Source: an uncultured Roseovarius sp.
GTDB lineage: Bacteria; Pseudomonadota; Alphaproteobacteria; Rhodobacterales; Rhodobacteraceae
Length of the DNA: 64,000 nt
Assembly (NCBI GenBank): GCA_947497295.1
Contig: CANMFU010000010.1
Span: 42,876-106,875 of the forward strand
Direction: 5' to 3'
Shown here: positions 36,832-47,184 of the stretch, one piece after another
Numbering within the stretch: the first letter of the stretch is position 1
Layout of the letters: each line of letters starts with the position of its first letter
Made by a program: the position numbers and the translations under genes
Notes under the pieces: generated by a model
Seen by the model: the letters and a program-made list of their open reading frames with translations, nothing else
Databases searched by the model: none
What the model was told of the DNA's origin: nothing

Positions 36832-37325
36832 ATCGCGAAAAACACGTGAAACAGCACCGCCAGCACGACGACAAAGAAAGCCGCAAACACGCCGGCAATC
36901 GCATCATCCAGCATCACGCCCAGCGGCGTGTGCCGCCGATCCGCCCATCCTATCGGGCCGGGTTTGAAGATATCGAACAGCCGGAACAGCACGAATGCGG
37001 CGATCCAGCCGGGCCATAGCGCGAAAATGGATGCGCCCACGTACCATGCGCCAAATGACAGCGGCAAAAGGGCAATCCACTGGCCAACCACTTCATCGAC
37101 GACCACATATGAAGGGTCGTGATCGTCCTGCCAGCGCGTCACCTGCGTAGTGGCCCAGATCCCCTCGAAAAACACTGCGATGATCGCGATGACGAGCAGC
37201 CATGGTCCGCCAATCAGATGCAGCAGCGCAGCCATCGGCAGCGCTGCCAGCGACCCCCAGGTGCCGGGGGCGGGGCGCAAATATCCAACGCCAGCGACTG
37301 TGGCGACAAAACGTGGAGCATTCAT
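36828..37325 (-). CDS. pgpA: phosphatidylglycerophosphatase A
   Basis: 165 residues, about four membrane helices. [17 protein letters not shown], the metal-site region [25 protein letters not shown], and [18 protein letters not shown] are PgpA signatures. It dephosphorylates phosphatidylglycerophosphate to phosphatidylglycerol in the inner membrane. Overlaps ispDF upstream and cinA downstream by 4 bases each. Confidence 0.9.
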   Translation of the reverse strand: MNAPRFVATVAGVGYLRPAPGTWGSLAALPMAALLHLIGGPWLLVIAIIAVFFEGIWATTQVTRWQDDHDPSYVVVDEVVGQWIALLPLSFGAWYVGASIFALWPGWIAAFVLFRLFDIFKPGPIGWADRRHTPLGVMLDDAIAGVFAAFFVVVLAVLFHVFFAI

Positions 37326-38464
37326 CGCTGCACCAACAGGACGGTGGCCAGCGCGGCGATGCCTTCCTCGCGGCCGGTAAAACCCAGCCTCTCGGACGTT
37401 GTCGCCTTGACCGAAATGCGGTCCGTTGCCAGTCCGGTGATCTGTGACAATGCGGCCTGCATGGCACCTGCAACCGGCCCGATCTTCGGCCGCTCGCAGA
37501 CAAGAGTGAGGTCCATGTTGCTGATATCAAACCCTTTCGTGGATGCTAGCGTGACGGCGTGGCGCAGGAAAATATGGCTTTCTGCGTCTTTCCATTGCGG
37601 ATCGGAGGGCGGAAAATGCCGCCCGATATCGCCCTCGGCCAGCGCACCATAGATCGCGTCCGACAGCGCGTGCAGGCCGACATCGGCGTCTGAATGGCCT
37701 TGCAATCCGCGCTCATGCGGCACCGCAACACCGCAGAGCATCACCTGATCGCCGGGCCCGAAGCGGTGCACATCATAGCCGTTGCCGATGCGTATATCCA
37801 TTGTACCTCTCAAAGTGGGTGTCAGCAGGGCCTCGGCCCGCGCAAAATCGGATGGGTGCGTTATCTTGAGGTTGTCTTCATCGCCCGGCACGATCACCAC
37901 GTCAAGCCCGGCGGCCCGCGCCACCGCCACGTCATCAGGCGCGTCGCCTGCATGGGAGCGATGAGCGGCGATAATGGCCGAAAAATCAAAGCCTTGCGGT
38001 GTCTGCGCACGATACAGACCGGCGCGGTCGCACGTGCCGGTTACGTAAGCGTTTTCTCCGGTCCAGAGCGCATCTGTTACCGACAGCGCCGGCGCCGCTG
38101 CCGGCGCGGTATCAAGTGCGCGCAAAACCCGGCGGATCAGCGCCGCGCTGACGCAGGGGCGCGCGACGTCATGTATCAGAACGCGGGTGCAGCCTACATG
38201 CGTCAGGGCCTCTAGCCCCGCGCGAACCGATGCCGCGCGGGTTGCGCCGCCTACGCTTACACTTGTGTTATCGGGAGGGGTAAATCCTTCGATATCATCA
38301 GGATGCAAGACGATATTGATGTGTGAAATTTCAGCCAGATCTTGAAACGCGCGCAGCGTCCAGTCGATTACGCGCGCGCCTGCCAGAGGCTGCCACTGTT
38401 TGGGCCGGTTCCCCCCGGCGCGGGTGCCGCGCCCGGCGGCGACAATCAGTGCGGCGCATGTCAT
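37322..38464 (-). CDS. ispDF: bifunctional IspD/IspF enzyme of the MEP isoprenoid pathway
   Basis: 380 residues. Residues 1-220 are IspD ([19 protein letters not shown] nucleotide loop, [15 protein letters not shown]); from about 222 is IspF ([13 protein letters not shown] metal-binding Dx[59 protein letters not shown]). The fused protein makes CDP-methylerythritol and 2-C-methylerythritol 2,4-cyclodiphosphate. Fusion is typical of alphaproteobacteria. Divergent from dusB. Confidence 0.95.
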   Translation of the reverse strand: MTCAALIVAAGRGTRAGGNRPKQWQPLAGARVIDWTLRAFQDLAEISHINIVLHPDDIEGFTPPDNTSVSVGGATRAASVRAGLEALTHVGCTRVLIHDVARPCVSAALIRRVLRALDTAPAAAPALSVTDALWTGENAYVTGTCDRAGLYRAQTPQGFDFSAIIAAHRSHAGDAPDDVAVARAAGLDVVIVPGDEDNLKITHPSDFARAEALLTPTLRGTMDIRIGNGYDVHRFGPGDQVMLCGVAVPHERGLQGHSDADVGLHALSDAIYGALAEGDIGRHFPPSDPQWKDAESHIFLRHAVTLASTKGFDISNMDLTLVCERPKIGPVAGAMQAALSQITGLATDRISVKATTSERLGFTGREEGIAALATVLLVQR

Positions 38465-38559
38465 GGCGGCAACTTAGCGCGCCGCGCGGCGCCCTGCAAT
38501 TCATTGCGCGCGCGCAGCGGTGCGGGTAGAGAGGACGGCGTAGATTTAGGAACCGGCCC

Positions 38560-39549
38560 ATGCCCCTGTCTGTGACCGATACGCCCCTGTCGTCGCCCGT
38601 CCTGCTGGCCCCGCTGGCCGGCATCACCGATCTGCCGTTTCGCAATCTGGTGCACGGGTTTGGCGCGGGTTTGGTGGTCAGCGAAATGATCGCCAGCAGG
38701 GAAATGGTCGAGGTCAAGCCCGCGACGCGTGACAAGGCTGAACTGGGCTTTGGCGCCGCAGCGACAGCGGTGCAACTGGCAGGATGCGAAGCGCATTGGA
38801 TGGCCGAGGCTGCGCGCATGGCCGAAGCGAATGGCGCGCGGATCATTGATATCAACATGGGCTGCCCAGCCAAGAAGGTGACGCGCGCCCGCGGCTTTGG
38901 CGCCTCTGGATCGGCCCTCATGCGCAGCCCCGACCATGCGCTGAGCCTGATAGAGGCTGTCGTGTGCGCCGTGTCTGTGCCTGTCACTCTGAAAATGCGG
39001 CTGGGCTGGGACGATACACTGCACAACGCTCCCGACATTGCCCGACGGGCCGAAGCGGCAGGCATTCGCATGGTCACGATCCACGGGCGGACGCGCTGCC
39101 AGTTCTACAAGGGCAACGCGGACTGGGCCGCCATCGCGGCGGTCAAGCACGCGGTGCACATACCGGTCATCGCCAATGGCGATATCACCGATGCGCACAC
39201 TGCGCAGTGCGCGCTGGCGCAGTCCGGCGCGGACGGCGTGATGATCGGGCGCGGCGCTCAGGGGCGGCCATGGGCGCTGGCCGAGGTTGCGCATCGCCTA
39301 TACGGCACCCCCGCGCCCGACGTGCCGCAGGGCGCCGCGCTGGCCGATATGATTGCGGGCCATTATGAGGCGATGTTGGGCTTTTACGGCATGGATCTGG
39401 GCCTGCGCGTCGCACGCAAACATCTGGGCTGGTATCTGGATGGCAGCGATCCGCAGCTGCGGCGTGCGATCGTGACCGCTGATGATCCGCGCGATGCACT
39501 GCGGCTGTTGCCTTGCGCGGTGTTTAGCCAAGCGGCACTTGCTGCATGA
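38560..39549 (+). CDS. dusB: tRNA-dihydrouridine synthase B
   Basis: 329 residues. LLAPLAGITDLPFRNLV, VSEMIASREM, DINMGCPAKKVT (catalytic Cys), KMRLGWDD, TIHGRTRCQFYKGNADW and GVMIGRGAQGRPWA are DusB motifs. FMN enzyme reducing uridine in the tRNA D loop. It opens the dusB-ntrB-ntrC operon seen in many alphaproteobacteria; its stop overlaps ntrB by 4 bases. Confidence 0.93.
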   Translation: MPLSVTDTPLSSPVLLAPLAGITDLPFRNLVHGFGAGLVVSEMIASREMVEVKPATRDKAELGFGAAATAVQLAGCEAHWMAEAARMAEANGARIIDINMGCPAKKVTRARGFGASGSALMRSPDHALSLIEAVVCAVSVPVTLKMRLGWDDTLHNAPDIARRAEAAGIRMVTIHGRTRCQFYKGNADWAAIAAVKHAVHIPVIANGDITDAHTAQCALAQSGADGVMIGRGAQGRPWALAEVAHRLYGTPAPDVPQGAALADMIAGHYEAMLGFYGMDLGLRVARKHLGWYLDGSDPQLRRAIVTADDPRDALRLLPCAVFSQAALAA

Positions 39550-40625
39550 GCGGGCTGGACCACGCTGTCTGGGGGGCGCTGCCGCTGCCTGCGCTGATGC
39601 TGGACGGCGCCCAAGACCACCAGCACCGCGTCACGCGAATCAATCCGGCGGCAGAGGGCTTTCTGAATGTCTCGGCCCGCGCGGCGCAGACGGTGGGGCT
39701 GTGGGAATTGCTCCAGGTCGATGCCCCGCCGGACGCGACGCTGGCGCGCGCCCGTGCCAGCGGTACGCCGCTGTTCATCAATGATGTCGATGTCCGCGCC
39801 GGGCGTCCGAAACCGGTGCGATGCAGCCTGTCTGTCGCTCCGTTGGGCGGCGATGAGGGGGCGACGTTGGTTGTCGTCACTCCGCGCGACATGGCCGGTC
39901 AGGGGATGCAGGATGCGTCGGCTCGAATGGCCACGCGCAGCGCCATTGGCATGACCGAAATGCTGGCGCATGAGATCAAGAATCCGCTGGCGGGTATCAC
40001 GGGCGCGGCGCAGCTCCTGTCGATGACGCTGGGTGCGGCCGACCGCGAATTGACCGATCTCATCGTCAGCGAAAGCCGCCGCATCGCCGCGCTGCTGGAT
40101 CAGGTCGAGCGGTTCGGAAATCCTGCGGCCCCCGATTTGCGTGCGATCAATATCCACGATGTACTGACGCGCGCACGGCGCAGCGCGCAGCTGGGTTTTG
40201 CCGCAGATATGACGATTGTTGAGGAATATGACCCGTCTTTGCCTGATGCGCTGGGGGATCCCGACATGCTACAACAGGTTGTGCAAAACCTGATGAAAAA
40301 CGCGGCCGAGGCGGCAGGCCCGCAGGGCGGCACGATCCGCCTGCGCAGCCGGTTCGAACACGGCGCGCAGGTGCGCGGCGATGTCGGCACGCGGCTACCC
40401 TTACAGATCGAGGTCGTCGATGACGGCCCCGGCGTACCGGAGGCTCTGCGCGATGCCCTGTTTGAGCCATTCGTGTCGGGCCGCGAAGATGGCACCGGGC
40501 TGGGACTTGCGATCGCGGCGCGGATTATCGAAGGGCATGGCGGCTGGATCGCCGTCGCATCCATGCCGGGGCATACGGTGTTCCGCGTGTCACTGCCCCT
40601 GGCCTCAGCGATGGAGCGGCGTTGA
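39546..40625 (+). CDS. ntrB: nitrogen regulation sensor histidine kinase
   Basis: 359 residues. PAS-like N-terminus (LMLDGAQDHQHRVTRINPAAEGFL), H box MLAHEIKNPLAGITGAAQLL with His142, N box NLMKNAAEAA, and D/G boxes VDDGPGVPEAL and GTGLGLAIAARI. Cytosolic kinase that phosphorylates NtrC under nitrogen limitation through PII. Stop overlaps the ntrC start by one base. Confidence 0.93.
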   Translation: MSGLDHAVWGALPLPALMLDGAQDHQHRVTRINPAAEGFLNVSARAAQTVGLWELLQVDAPPDATLARARASGTPLFINDVDVRAGRPKPVRCSLSVAPLGGDEGATLVVVTPRDMAGQGMQDASARMATRSAIGMTEMLAHEIKNPLAGITGAAQLLSMTLGAADRELTDLIVSESRRIAALLDQVERFGNPAAPDLRAINIHDVLTRARRSAQLGFAADMTIVEEYDPSLPDALGDPDMLQQVVQNLMKNAAEAAGPQGGTIRLRSRFEHGAQVRGDVGTRLPLQIEVVDDGPGVPEALRDALFEPFVSGREDGTGLGLAIAARIIEGHGGWIAVASMPGHTVFRVSLPLASAMERR

Positions 40626-41971
40626 TGGATGGCACGGTTCTGGTTGCCGATGACGACCGCAGCATTCGCACGGTTTTGACTCAGGCGCTGACGCGGGCAG
40701 GGTGCAAGGTTCATGCCACGTCAAGCCTGACAACGCTGATGCGCTGGATCGGCGAGGGGCTGGGCGATGCAGTAATTACGGATGTGGCTATGCCTGATGG
40801 CAACGGTCTGGAAATGCTTCCGAAAATTGCGCAAGATCGCCCCGGCTTGCCGGTGATTGTGATATCGGCGCGCAATACGGTGATGACAGCCATCCGCGCG
40901 ACCGAGGTCGGGGCGTGGGATTACCTGCCCAAACCCTTTGATCTGCCCGATCTGATGGCCCGCACCGCCCGCGCGCTGGACAGTCGCAGCGCCGCATCAG
41001 CAGGCGCGTCTGCGGTGCACCAAACCGATCTGCCGCTGATCGGGCAAAGCGCACCGATGCAGGCACTTTTTCGCGTGCTTGCGCGCGTGATCCAATCGGA
41101 TCTGCCGGTCTGGATTACCGGAGAGCAGGGCAGCGGGAAGTCAATGATTGCGCGCGCGATACACGATCTGTCGCCGCGCCATGCAGAGCCGTTTGTTGTT
41201 ATTACACCGGGCGATCTGGGGCCGGATAGCGCGGCAAAAGCCATCCTCGGACGTGCAGGAGCCGGAACAATCGTGCTGGATGGGCTGCATGATATGAACG
41301 CGAACGCCCAAGCAGCTGCGCTTTATTTGGTCGATGCCGCTGCCGCGCAGACGGGGGGCGCGCGCCCGCGCCTTATCGCCGCCGCGCAGCCGGGGCAGGG
41401 CGCGAAGGATCTGCGCGCAGATCTTTACCACCGCCTGGCGGGCGCTGTGATTGATGTGCCGCCCTTGCGCGCGCGGGCGGATGACGTGGCGCTGCTGGCG
41501 ACGCATTTTCTCTATCTGGCCGAGGAGGCAGGCGCGCCGTCCCGCCGCCTCAGCCCGGAAGCGTTGGAGATTTTGCGCATCCATGACTGGCCCGGCAATG
41601 TCCGCGAGTTGCGGAATACCGCAGAGCGGCTGGCATGGGCCGGACGCGCGTCTGTGGTGCCCGCCGCGGAGGCATCAAGCGCGCTCCAGCCCGGCCCGGC
41701 GCCGCGCGCACCCACGTCCGAGACGTTGCCCGCCGCAGTGGCGCAGCATGTGCAGCGATATTTTGACCTGCATGGACAAGATTCGCCGCCCGATGGCCTC
41801 TACCATCGGCTGCTGGCCGAATTCGAGGCGCCACTGCTGCGGATCGCACTGGATTCGGTGGGTGGCAATCAGGCGCGTTGCGCCGCCCTTTTGGGGATAA
41901 ACCGGAATACCTTGCGTAAAAAACTGACGGCGTTGGATATTGAGGTGACACGCGGCCCCAAGTTGATGTAA
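40625..41971 (+). CDS. ntrC: nitrogen regulation response regulator lacking GAFTGA
   Basis: 448 residues. Receiver with Asp53 (ITDVAMPDG), AAA+ domain with Walker A GEQGSGKS, and a Fis-type HTH at the C-terminus (CAALLGINRNTLRKKL). The GAFTGA loop that contacts sigma-54 is missing: after the ILGRAGAG stretch the sequence goes straight to TIVLDGL. Rhodobacter NtrC shows the same loss and activates with the housekeeping sigma factor. Walker B is also weak (VLDGLHDM). ATG 40625 is chosen over a TTG one codon upstream. Confidence 0.92.
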   Translation: MDGTVLVADDDRSIRTVLTQALTRAGCKVHATSSLTTLMRWIGEGLGDAVITDVAMPDGNGLEMLPKIAQDRPGLPVIVISARNTVMTAIRATEVGAWDYLPKPFDLPDLMARTARALDSRSAASAGASAVHQTDLPLIGQSAPMQALFRVLARVIQSDLPVWITGEQGSGKSMIARAIHDLSPRHAEPFVVITPGDLGPDSAAKAILGRAGAGTIVLDGLHDMNANAQAAALYLVDAAAAQTGGARPRLIAAAQPGQGAKDLRADLYHRLAGAVIDVPPLRARADDVALLATHFLYLAEEAGAPSRRLSPEALEILRIHDWPGNVRELRNTAERLAWAGRASVVPAAEASSALQPGPAPRAPTSETLPAAVAQHVQRYFDLHGQDSPPDGLYHRLLAEFEAPLLRIALDSVGGNQARCAALLGINRNTLRKKLTALDIEVTRGPKLM

Positions 41972-42070
41972 AAGCGCAACAGACCTGTGTCGTTTTATGG
42001 CAATGCCCTGATCGCGGCACCGGATATTGTGGGCGCGCCGTCAGTCGCGCCAAGGTGTCGGGGGATATCA

Positions 42071-44344
42071 GTGGCCGCAAGGACACGCACAGCAGGCTGG
42101 GAGCGCATATTGCGACTGCGCCGCGCGAAGCGGTATCAGAACTTTGCCACTTTCGGGCTGGTTGTGCTGGGCCCGGTTCTGGCGCTGGTGACGTTCCTTG
42201 TCATGGGGCCGCTGGACCAAGGTGCGCAGACAAACGTGCTGCGCCTCGTTCTGCTGTGCGATCTGGTCTATGTCATCGCAGTGGCCGCGCTTGTGTTGCA
42301 GCGCGTGGTCCAGATGATTTCCGCCCGCCGGTCGCGCTCGGCCGGATCGCGGCTGCATTTGCGACTAACCGGCGTGTTCGCGATCATGGCGTTGCTGCCG
42401 ACCATTACGGTGGCGGTTTTCGCGACACTTTCGGTCAATATGGGCCTCGAGGCATGGTTTTCCGACCGTGTGGGCCGTGTTGTCAGCAACTCGGTGGCCG
42501 CGGCCGAAGCCTATGAAGAGGAACATCGCCGCGATCTGGTGATCGACGCGCGTGCGGTCGCGCAATTTCTGGAAGCGGTCAAGCAGCGCAGCGTTTTCAT
42601 GGATGATGGAGACATCCGGCAAGTCCTGTCCGAGGGCCAGCGCGAAATCCAGCGGGGTCTGCGCGAGGCATTCGTGATTGACGGTACCGGCGAAATCCGT
42701 GCGCGCGGTGAAAGCTCATATTTGTTCGATTACGAAGAGCCCAGCCCCGATCAGATTGCCGCCGCGCGCAACGATGGTCTGCTCATCATTCAGGATTGGG
42801 AAAACAACGAATTTCGCGCACTCATCCCGCTGGAAGGCTTTGCCGACCGGCTGCTTTATGTGACCCGCAACGTTGATGGCGACATTCTGGCGCTGCTGGA
42901 CGATACCAAGGAAACGGCCAACTTTTACCAGCAGCGCGAGAGCGAGCGGGGCAGGGTGCTGTTTGAATTTGGCCTTTTGTATCTGGGATTTGCCGTCATT
43001 TTGATCCTTGCCGCCGTGTGGCTGGGTCTGTGGTTTGCCGAACGGCTGGCGCGCCCGGTGGGGCGCCTGACCAGCGCTGCGCAGCGCGTCGGCGCCGGCG
43101 ATCTGGATGTGCAGGTCCGCGAAGAAGAAGGCGATGACGAGATCGCGCAACTCAGCACATTTTTCAACCAGATGACCCGCCAGCTGAAAGGTCAGCGCGC
43201 CGCGCTTTTGTCCAACACCGAACAGATCGAGCGGCGGCGCCGCCTGTTTGATTCGGTGCTGGGATCGGTGTCATCGGGGGTGGTTGGGCTGGATGCGAAA
43301 GGGCGTATTGCCTTCGTAAACCGCGCCGCAGAAAAGCTGCTGGACTGGCAGGAGGACCGCCAATCGGTCGATCTGGCCGTCGCTGTCCCCGAATTTGCCG
43401 AGCTGTTCAAGCGCCTGCGCAAAAGTGCCGGTGGTTTTGTGCAGGACGAGATTCGCGTCACCCGCGGCGGCGAGCAGGAAAGCCTGTTGGTTCGCATGTC
43501 GACCCGCCTGACCGACACGGGGCGGCGTGAGGGTTATGTGGTGGCGTTTGACGACGTGACCGATCTGGTCTCGGCGCAGCGTATGGCGGCGTGGGGAGAT
43601 GTGGCGCAGCGGATTGCCCATGAGATCAAGAATCCGCTGACGCCGATCAAGCTGTCGGCAGAGCGCACCCAGCGCAAATTCGCAAAGCTGCTGAATGAAA
43701 AGGACGCCGCCGATCTGACGCAGTTGACCGGCGTGATCGTGCGCCAGACCGACGATCTGCGCCGCATTGTCGATGAATTCTCGAAATTTGCCCGGATGCC
43801 CGAACCGCAGCGCAAGCCAGAAAACCTGACGCGCCTGCTGCGCGAGGCGGTGCTGCTGCAGGAGGCAGGACAGCCCGATGTGCAGATCGAGACCGATCTG
43901 GACAGCGCGCCGCTCTGGGCTGATATTGACGCATCCATGATCGGGCAGGCGCTCACCAATCTGATTAAGAACGCTGGAGAAGCCACGGAAACTCTGCGAG
44001 AAAAAGGTCTTGCGCCTGAAGGTTTTCAGCCCACGATCCGGGTGTCGAGCCATAGTGTGGAGGGTCGCGCCGAGCTGCGTATTGCCGATAACGGCATCGG
44101 TCTGCCGGAGGACCGCGCGCGTCTGTTTGAGCCTTACGTAACCACCCGTGACAAAGGCACCGGTCTGGGCCTGCCGATCGTCAAGAAAATTATCGAAGAG
44201 CATGGCGGCACATTGACGCTGACACCGGCCGAACCCTTTGACCAGGGCGCGCATGTGGGCGCGATGGCCGTGATCCGGCTGGATCTGACAAGCATTAGCA
44301 TTGAACAAGAGGACGCCGACAAGGCGATGGGGGCACAGATATGA
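42071..44344 (+). CDS. ntrY: membrane sensor histidine kinase NtrY
   Basis: About 757 residues from GTG 42071 (GGGGG upstream); a GTG at 41987 would add 28 poorly typical residues. Three to four membrane helices surround a periplasmic sensor; then HAMP (LARPVGRLTSAAQRVGAGDLDV), PAS (LLSNTEQIERRRRLFDSVLGS), H box IAHEIKNPLTPIKLSAER, N box NLIKNAGEA and G box GTGLGLPIVKKI. Partners NtrX in redox and nitrogen control. Four-base overlap with ntrX. Confidence 0.92.
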   Translation: MAARTRTAGWERILRLRRAKRYQNFATFGLVVLGPVLALVTFLVMGPLDQGAQTNVLRLVLLCDLVYVIAVAALVLQRVVQMISARRSRSAGSRLHLRLTGVFAIMALLPTITVAVFATLSVNMGLEAWFSDRVGRVVSNSVAAAEAYEEEHRRDLVIDARAVAQFLEAVKQRSVFMDDGDIRQVLSEGQREIQRGLREAFVIDGTGEIRARGESSYLFDYEEPSPDQIAAARNDGLLIIQDWENNEFRALIPLEGFADRLLYVTRNVDGDILALLDDTKETANFYQQRESERGRVLFEFGLLYLGFAVILILAAVWLGLWFAERLARPVGRLTSAAQRVGAGDLDVQVREEEGDDEIAQLSTFFNQMTRQLKGQRAALLSNTEQIERRRRLFDSVLGSVSSGVVGLDAKGRIAFVNRAAEKLLDWQEDRQSVDLAVAVPEFAELFKRLRKSAGGFVQDEIRVTRGGEQESLLVRMSTRLTDTGRREGYVVAFDDVTDLVSAQRMAAWGDVAQRIAHEIKNPLTPIKLSAERTQRKFAKLLNEKDAADLTQLTGVIVRQTDDLRRIVDEFSKFARMPEPQRKPENLTRLLREAVLLQEAGQPDVQIETDLDSAPLWADIDASMIGQALTNLIKNAGEATETLREKGLAPEGFQPTIRVSSHSVEGRAELRIADNGIGLPEDRARLFEPYVTTRDKGTGLGLPIVKKIIEEHGGTLTLTPAEPFDQGAHVGAMAVIRLDLTSISIEQEDADKAMGAQI

Positions 44345-45723
44345 GTGACATTCTGATTGTGGACGACGAGCGGGACATTCGCGAACTTATCTCGGACATT
44401 TTGGGCGACGAGGGTTATACTACCCGGATGGCCGGGAATTCCGATGATGCCATGGCCGCCATCACCGCCGACCCGCCCGCACTGCTGATCCTCGATATCT
44501 GGCTGAAAGACAGCAACATGGACGGGATCGACATCCTCAAGGCGGTCAAGCGTGACTACCCCGAAGTGCCGGTCGTGATAATCTCGGGACATGGCAACAT
44601 CGAAATCGCCGTCGCCGCGATCAAACAGGGCGCGTATGATTTCATCGAAAAGCCCTTTAATATCGATCAGTTGATGGTGGTAATCCGCCGCGGAATGGAA
44701 ACCAGCCGACTGCGCCGTGAAAACACCAGCCTCAAACGGCGCGAGACGACGCCGGCCGATATGCTGGGCGAAAGCGCCCTGTTCCGTGCGCTGCTGGGCC
44801 AACTGGACAAGGTCACACGATCGAATGGGCGGGTGATGCTGACCGGGCCGGCCGGGTCGGGCAAGGAATTGGCGGCGCGGTATATCCACGTCAACTCGAA
44901 CCGCGCCGCGGCGCCCTTTGTCGTCGTTGGCTGCGCGTCCATCGACGCCGAGCGCATGGAAGAGGTGCTGTTCGGCCGCGAGAGCAAAGAAAAGGGCGTG
45001 GAGCCGGGCCTGCTGGAGGAGGCAAGCGGCGGCGTGATCTACTTTGACGAGGTTGCGGACATGCCGCCGGGCACGCAAAGCAAGATTTTGCGCGTGTTGG
45101 TGGACCAGCAGTTTCTGCGCGCTGGAGGATCGAACAAGGTGCATGTGGATCTGCGCGTCATCTCCTCGACTTCGCGCGATCTGGAGCAGGAAATCGCCGA
45201 AGGCCGTTTCCGCCGAGAGCTGTTTCACCGGCTGAACGTCGTGCCCATCGCGGTGCCCTCATTGGAGGAGCGCCGGGATGATATCCCTCTGCTGGCCGAG
45301 TATTTCATCGACATGCTGAACAAGACCCAAGGTTTGCCGCTCCGCAGCCTGAGCAGCGAAGCGCGTGCCCAGCTTCAGACGATGTCGTGGCCGGGCAATG
45401 TGCGCCAGTTGCGCAACATGATCGAGCGGGTGCTGATCCTGGGCGACGGCGCGGGTGAAATCGAGCTGCGCGAGCTGCCCGGCGAAGCGGAGAGCGCACC
45501 GGGTGACGGGCGCGTCGTGCTGTCGGGATCGCTGGCCCTGATGCCGCTGCGCGAGGCCCGCGAGGCGTTTGAGCGCGAATATCTGCTGACCCAGATCAAT
45601 CGATATGGCGGCAATATCAGCCGCACCGCCGAATTTGTCGGGATGGAGCGCAGCGCCCTGCACCGCAAGCTGAAATCGCTGGGTGTCGTGACGTCGGGCA
45701 AGGCGCCCGCACGGGCCGGGTGA
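44341..45723 (+). CDS. ntrX: NtrX response regulator lacking GAFTGA
   Basis: 460 residues. Receiver with Asp52 (LILDIWLKD), AAA+ domain with GPAGSGKE in Walker A position and IYFDEVADMP Walker B, C-terminal Fis-type HTH (ISRTAEFVGMERSALHRKL). Where GAFTGA should be, the chain reads LFGRESKEKGVEPGLLEEA, so the sigma-54 contact loop is replaced. Such NtrX proteins act without sigma-54. Confidence 0.93.
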   Translation: MSDILIVDDERDIRELISDILGDEGYTTRMAGNSDDAMAAITADPPALLILDIWLKDSNMDGIDILKAVKRDYPEVPVVIISGHGNIEIAVAAIKQGAYDFIEKPFNIDQLMVVIRRGMETSRLRRENTSLKRRETTPADMLGESALFRALLGQLDKVTRSNGRVMLTGPAGSGKELAARYIHVNSNRAAAPFVVVGCASIDAERMEEVLFGRESKEKGVEPGLLEEASGGVIYFDEVADMPPGTQSKILRVLVDQQFLRAGGSNKVHVDLRVISSTSRDLEQEIAEGRFRRELFHRLNVVPIAVPSLEERRDDIPLLAEYFIDMLNKTQGLPLRSLSSEARAQLQTMSWPGNVRQLRNMIERVLILGDGAGEIELRELPGEAESAPGDGRVVLSGSLALMPLREAREAFEREYLLTQINRYGGNISRTAEFVGMERSALHRKLKSLGVVTSGKAPARAG

Positions 45724-45804
45724 CGGCCTGTGCTGCTGCGCCAGACCATTTGACCGCCCCGCATTTGTCAGGCACATCAGTCAAGCAGCTTTGAAAGGCA
45801 CGCC

Positions 45805-47181
45805 ATGAAGGTCATCATTTGCGGCGCAGGTCAGGTCGGCTGGCAGATCGCGCGTCACCTGTCGGGCGAAAATAACGATGTGACGGTCGTGGACAATAAC
45901 GCCGATCTGGTGCGCCGCGCCACCGATACGCTGGACGTACAGGGCCTGCACGGGTTTGCCAGCTATCCCGATGTACTGGAACGGGCAGGCGCGCGCGATG
46001 CCGACATGATTATCGCCGCGACTCATTCGGACGAAGTGAACATGGTAACCTGTCAGGTTGCGCATTCGGTTTTCGCCATCAGTCGCAAGATCGCACGGCT
46101 GCGCAGCCAGTCCTATCTGGATGCGATCTATTCCGATCTGTACCGCCGCGATCACATGCCGATCGACGTGGTGATCAGCCCCGAAAAGGAAGTAGCCGAG
46201 GCCGCGCTGCAACGCCTTGCCGTGCCTGCCGCCTTCGACACCGAAAAATTCATGGATGGCAAGGCGCAGCTGATGGGCCTGCGGCTGGACGAGGATTGCC
46301 CGGTCGTCAACACGCCTCTGCGACAGTTGTCGGACCTGTTTTCGACGCTGCGGGTGGTGGTGCTGGCGGTGCGCCGGGGCGGACATCTGTTCGCACCAGA
46401 GGCGGGCGATCAGCTGTTTGTCGGCGACGAATGTTACGTCTTTGCCCCGAACGAGGATATCCCCCGCACGCTGGAGGTGTTCGGCAAGCAGGTCCACAAG
46501 CAGGAACGAGTGGTGATTCTGGGCGGCGGCAATGTCGGACTTGCCGTTGCCAAGGCGCTGGAGGCCAAAGGCCGCGGTCTGCGGGCCAAGGTGATCGAGC
46601 GCGACCGCCGCATTGCTGAGCATGCCGCAGATGCGCTGGAGCGCACAATTGTGCTGAATGGCGATGCTTTGGACCGCACGATCCTGCACGAGGCCGGCAT
46701 TGCCCGCGCCGACGCGGTGCTGGCCGTCACCGATGACGACAAGACGAACCTGCTGGCCGCCGTGCGCGCCAAATCCGAGGGCTGCCCGTTTGCCATCGCG
46801 CTGATCAACGATCCGACGCTGGTGCCGCTGCTGGAGCCGATCGGCGTAGACGCCTATATCAACCCGCGCGCCACCACGGTCAGCAGCATCCTGCGCCATA
46901 TCCGCCACGGGCGCGTGCGCGGCGTCTACTCCATCGGTGACGCCGAGGCCGAAGTGATCGAGGCGCAGGTGATGTCGACCTCCTCGGTCGCGGGCAGTAT
47001 GATCCGCGACATCGACTTTCCCGAGGGGGTGCTGGTCGGCGCGGTGCAGAAGGGGGAAAAGATCCTGAAACCCACGGGCGCTATGCGCATAGACGAGGGT
47101 GATGTAGTCGTGATCTTTGCCATGGCATCGGATGTGGAGCGGGTTCAGCAGCTGCTTCAGGTCTCGGTCGATTTTTTCTAG
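45805..47181 (+). CDS. trkA: Trk potassium uptake regulatory subunit TrkA
   Basis: 458 residues with two RCK repeats, each a NAD-binding Rossmann (VIICGAGQVGWQIARHL at the start and VVILGGGNVGLAVAKAL in the middle) plus a TrkA-C domain. Peripheral gate of the Trk K+ channel. ATG 45805 has GAAAGG upstream. The next gene trkH begins three bases after the stop. Confidence 0.94.
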   Translation: MKVIICGAGQVGWQIARHLSGENNDVTVVDNNADLVRRATDTLDVQGLHGFASYPDVLERAGARDADMIIAATHSDEVNMVTCQVAHSVFAISRKIARLRSQSYLDAIYSDLYRRDHMPIDVVISPEKEVAEAALQRLAVPAAFDTEKFMDGKAQLMGLRLDEDCPVVNTPLRQLSDLFSTLRVVVLAVRRGGHLFAPEAGDQLFVGDECYVFAPNEDIPRTLEVFGKQVHKQERVVILGGGNVGLAVAKALEAKGRGLRAKVIERDRRIAEHAADALERTIVLNGDALDRTILHEAGIARADAVLAVTDDDKTNLLAAVRAKSEGCPFAIALINDPTLVPLLEPIGVDAYINPRATTVSSILRHIRHGRVRGVYSIGDAEAEVIEAQVMSTSSVAGSMIRDIDFPEGVLVGAVQKGEKILKPTGAMRIDEGDVVVIFAMASDVERVQQLLQVSVDFF

Positions 47182-47184
47182 ATC

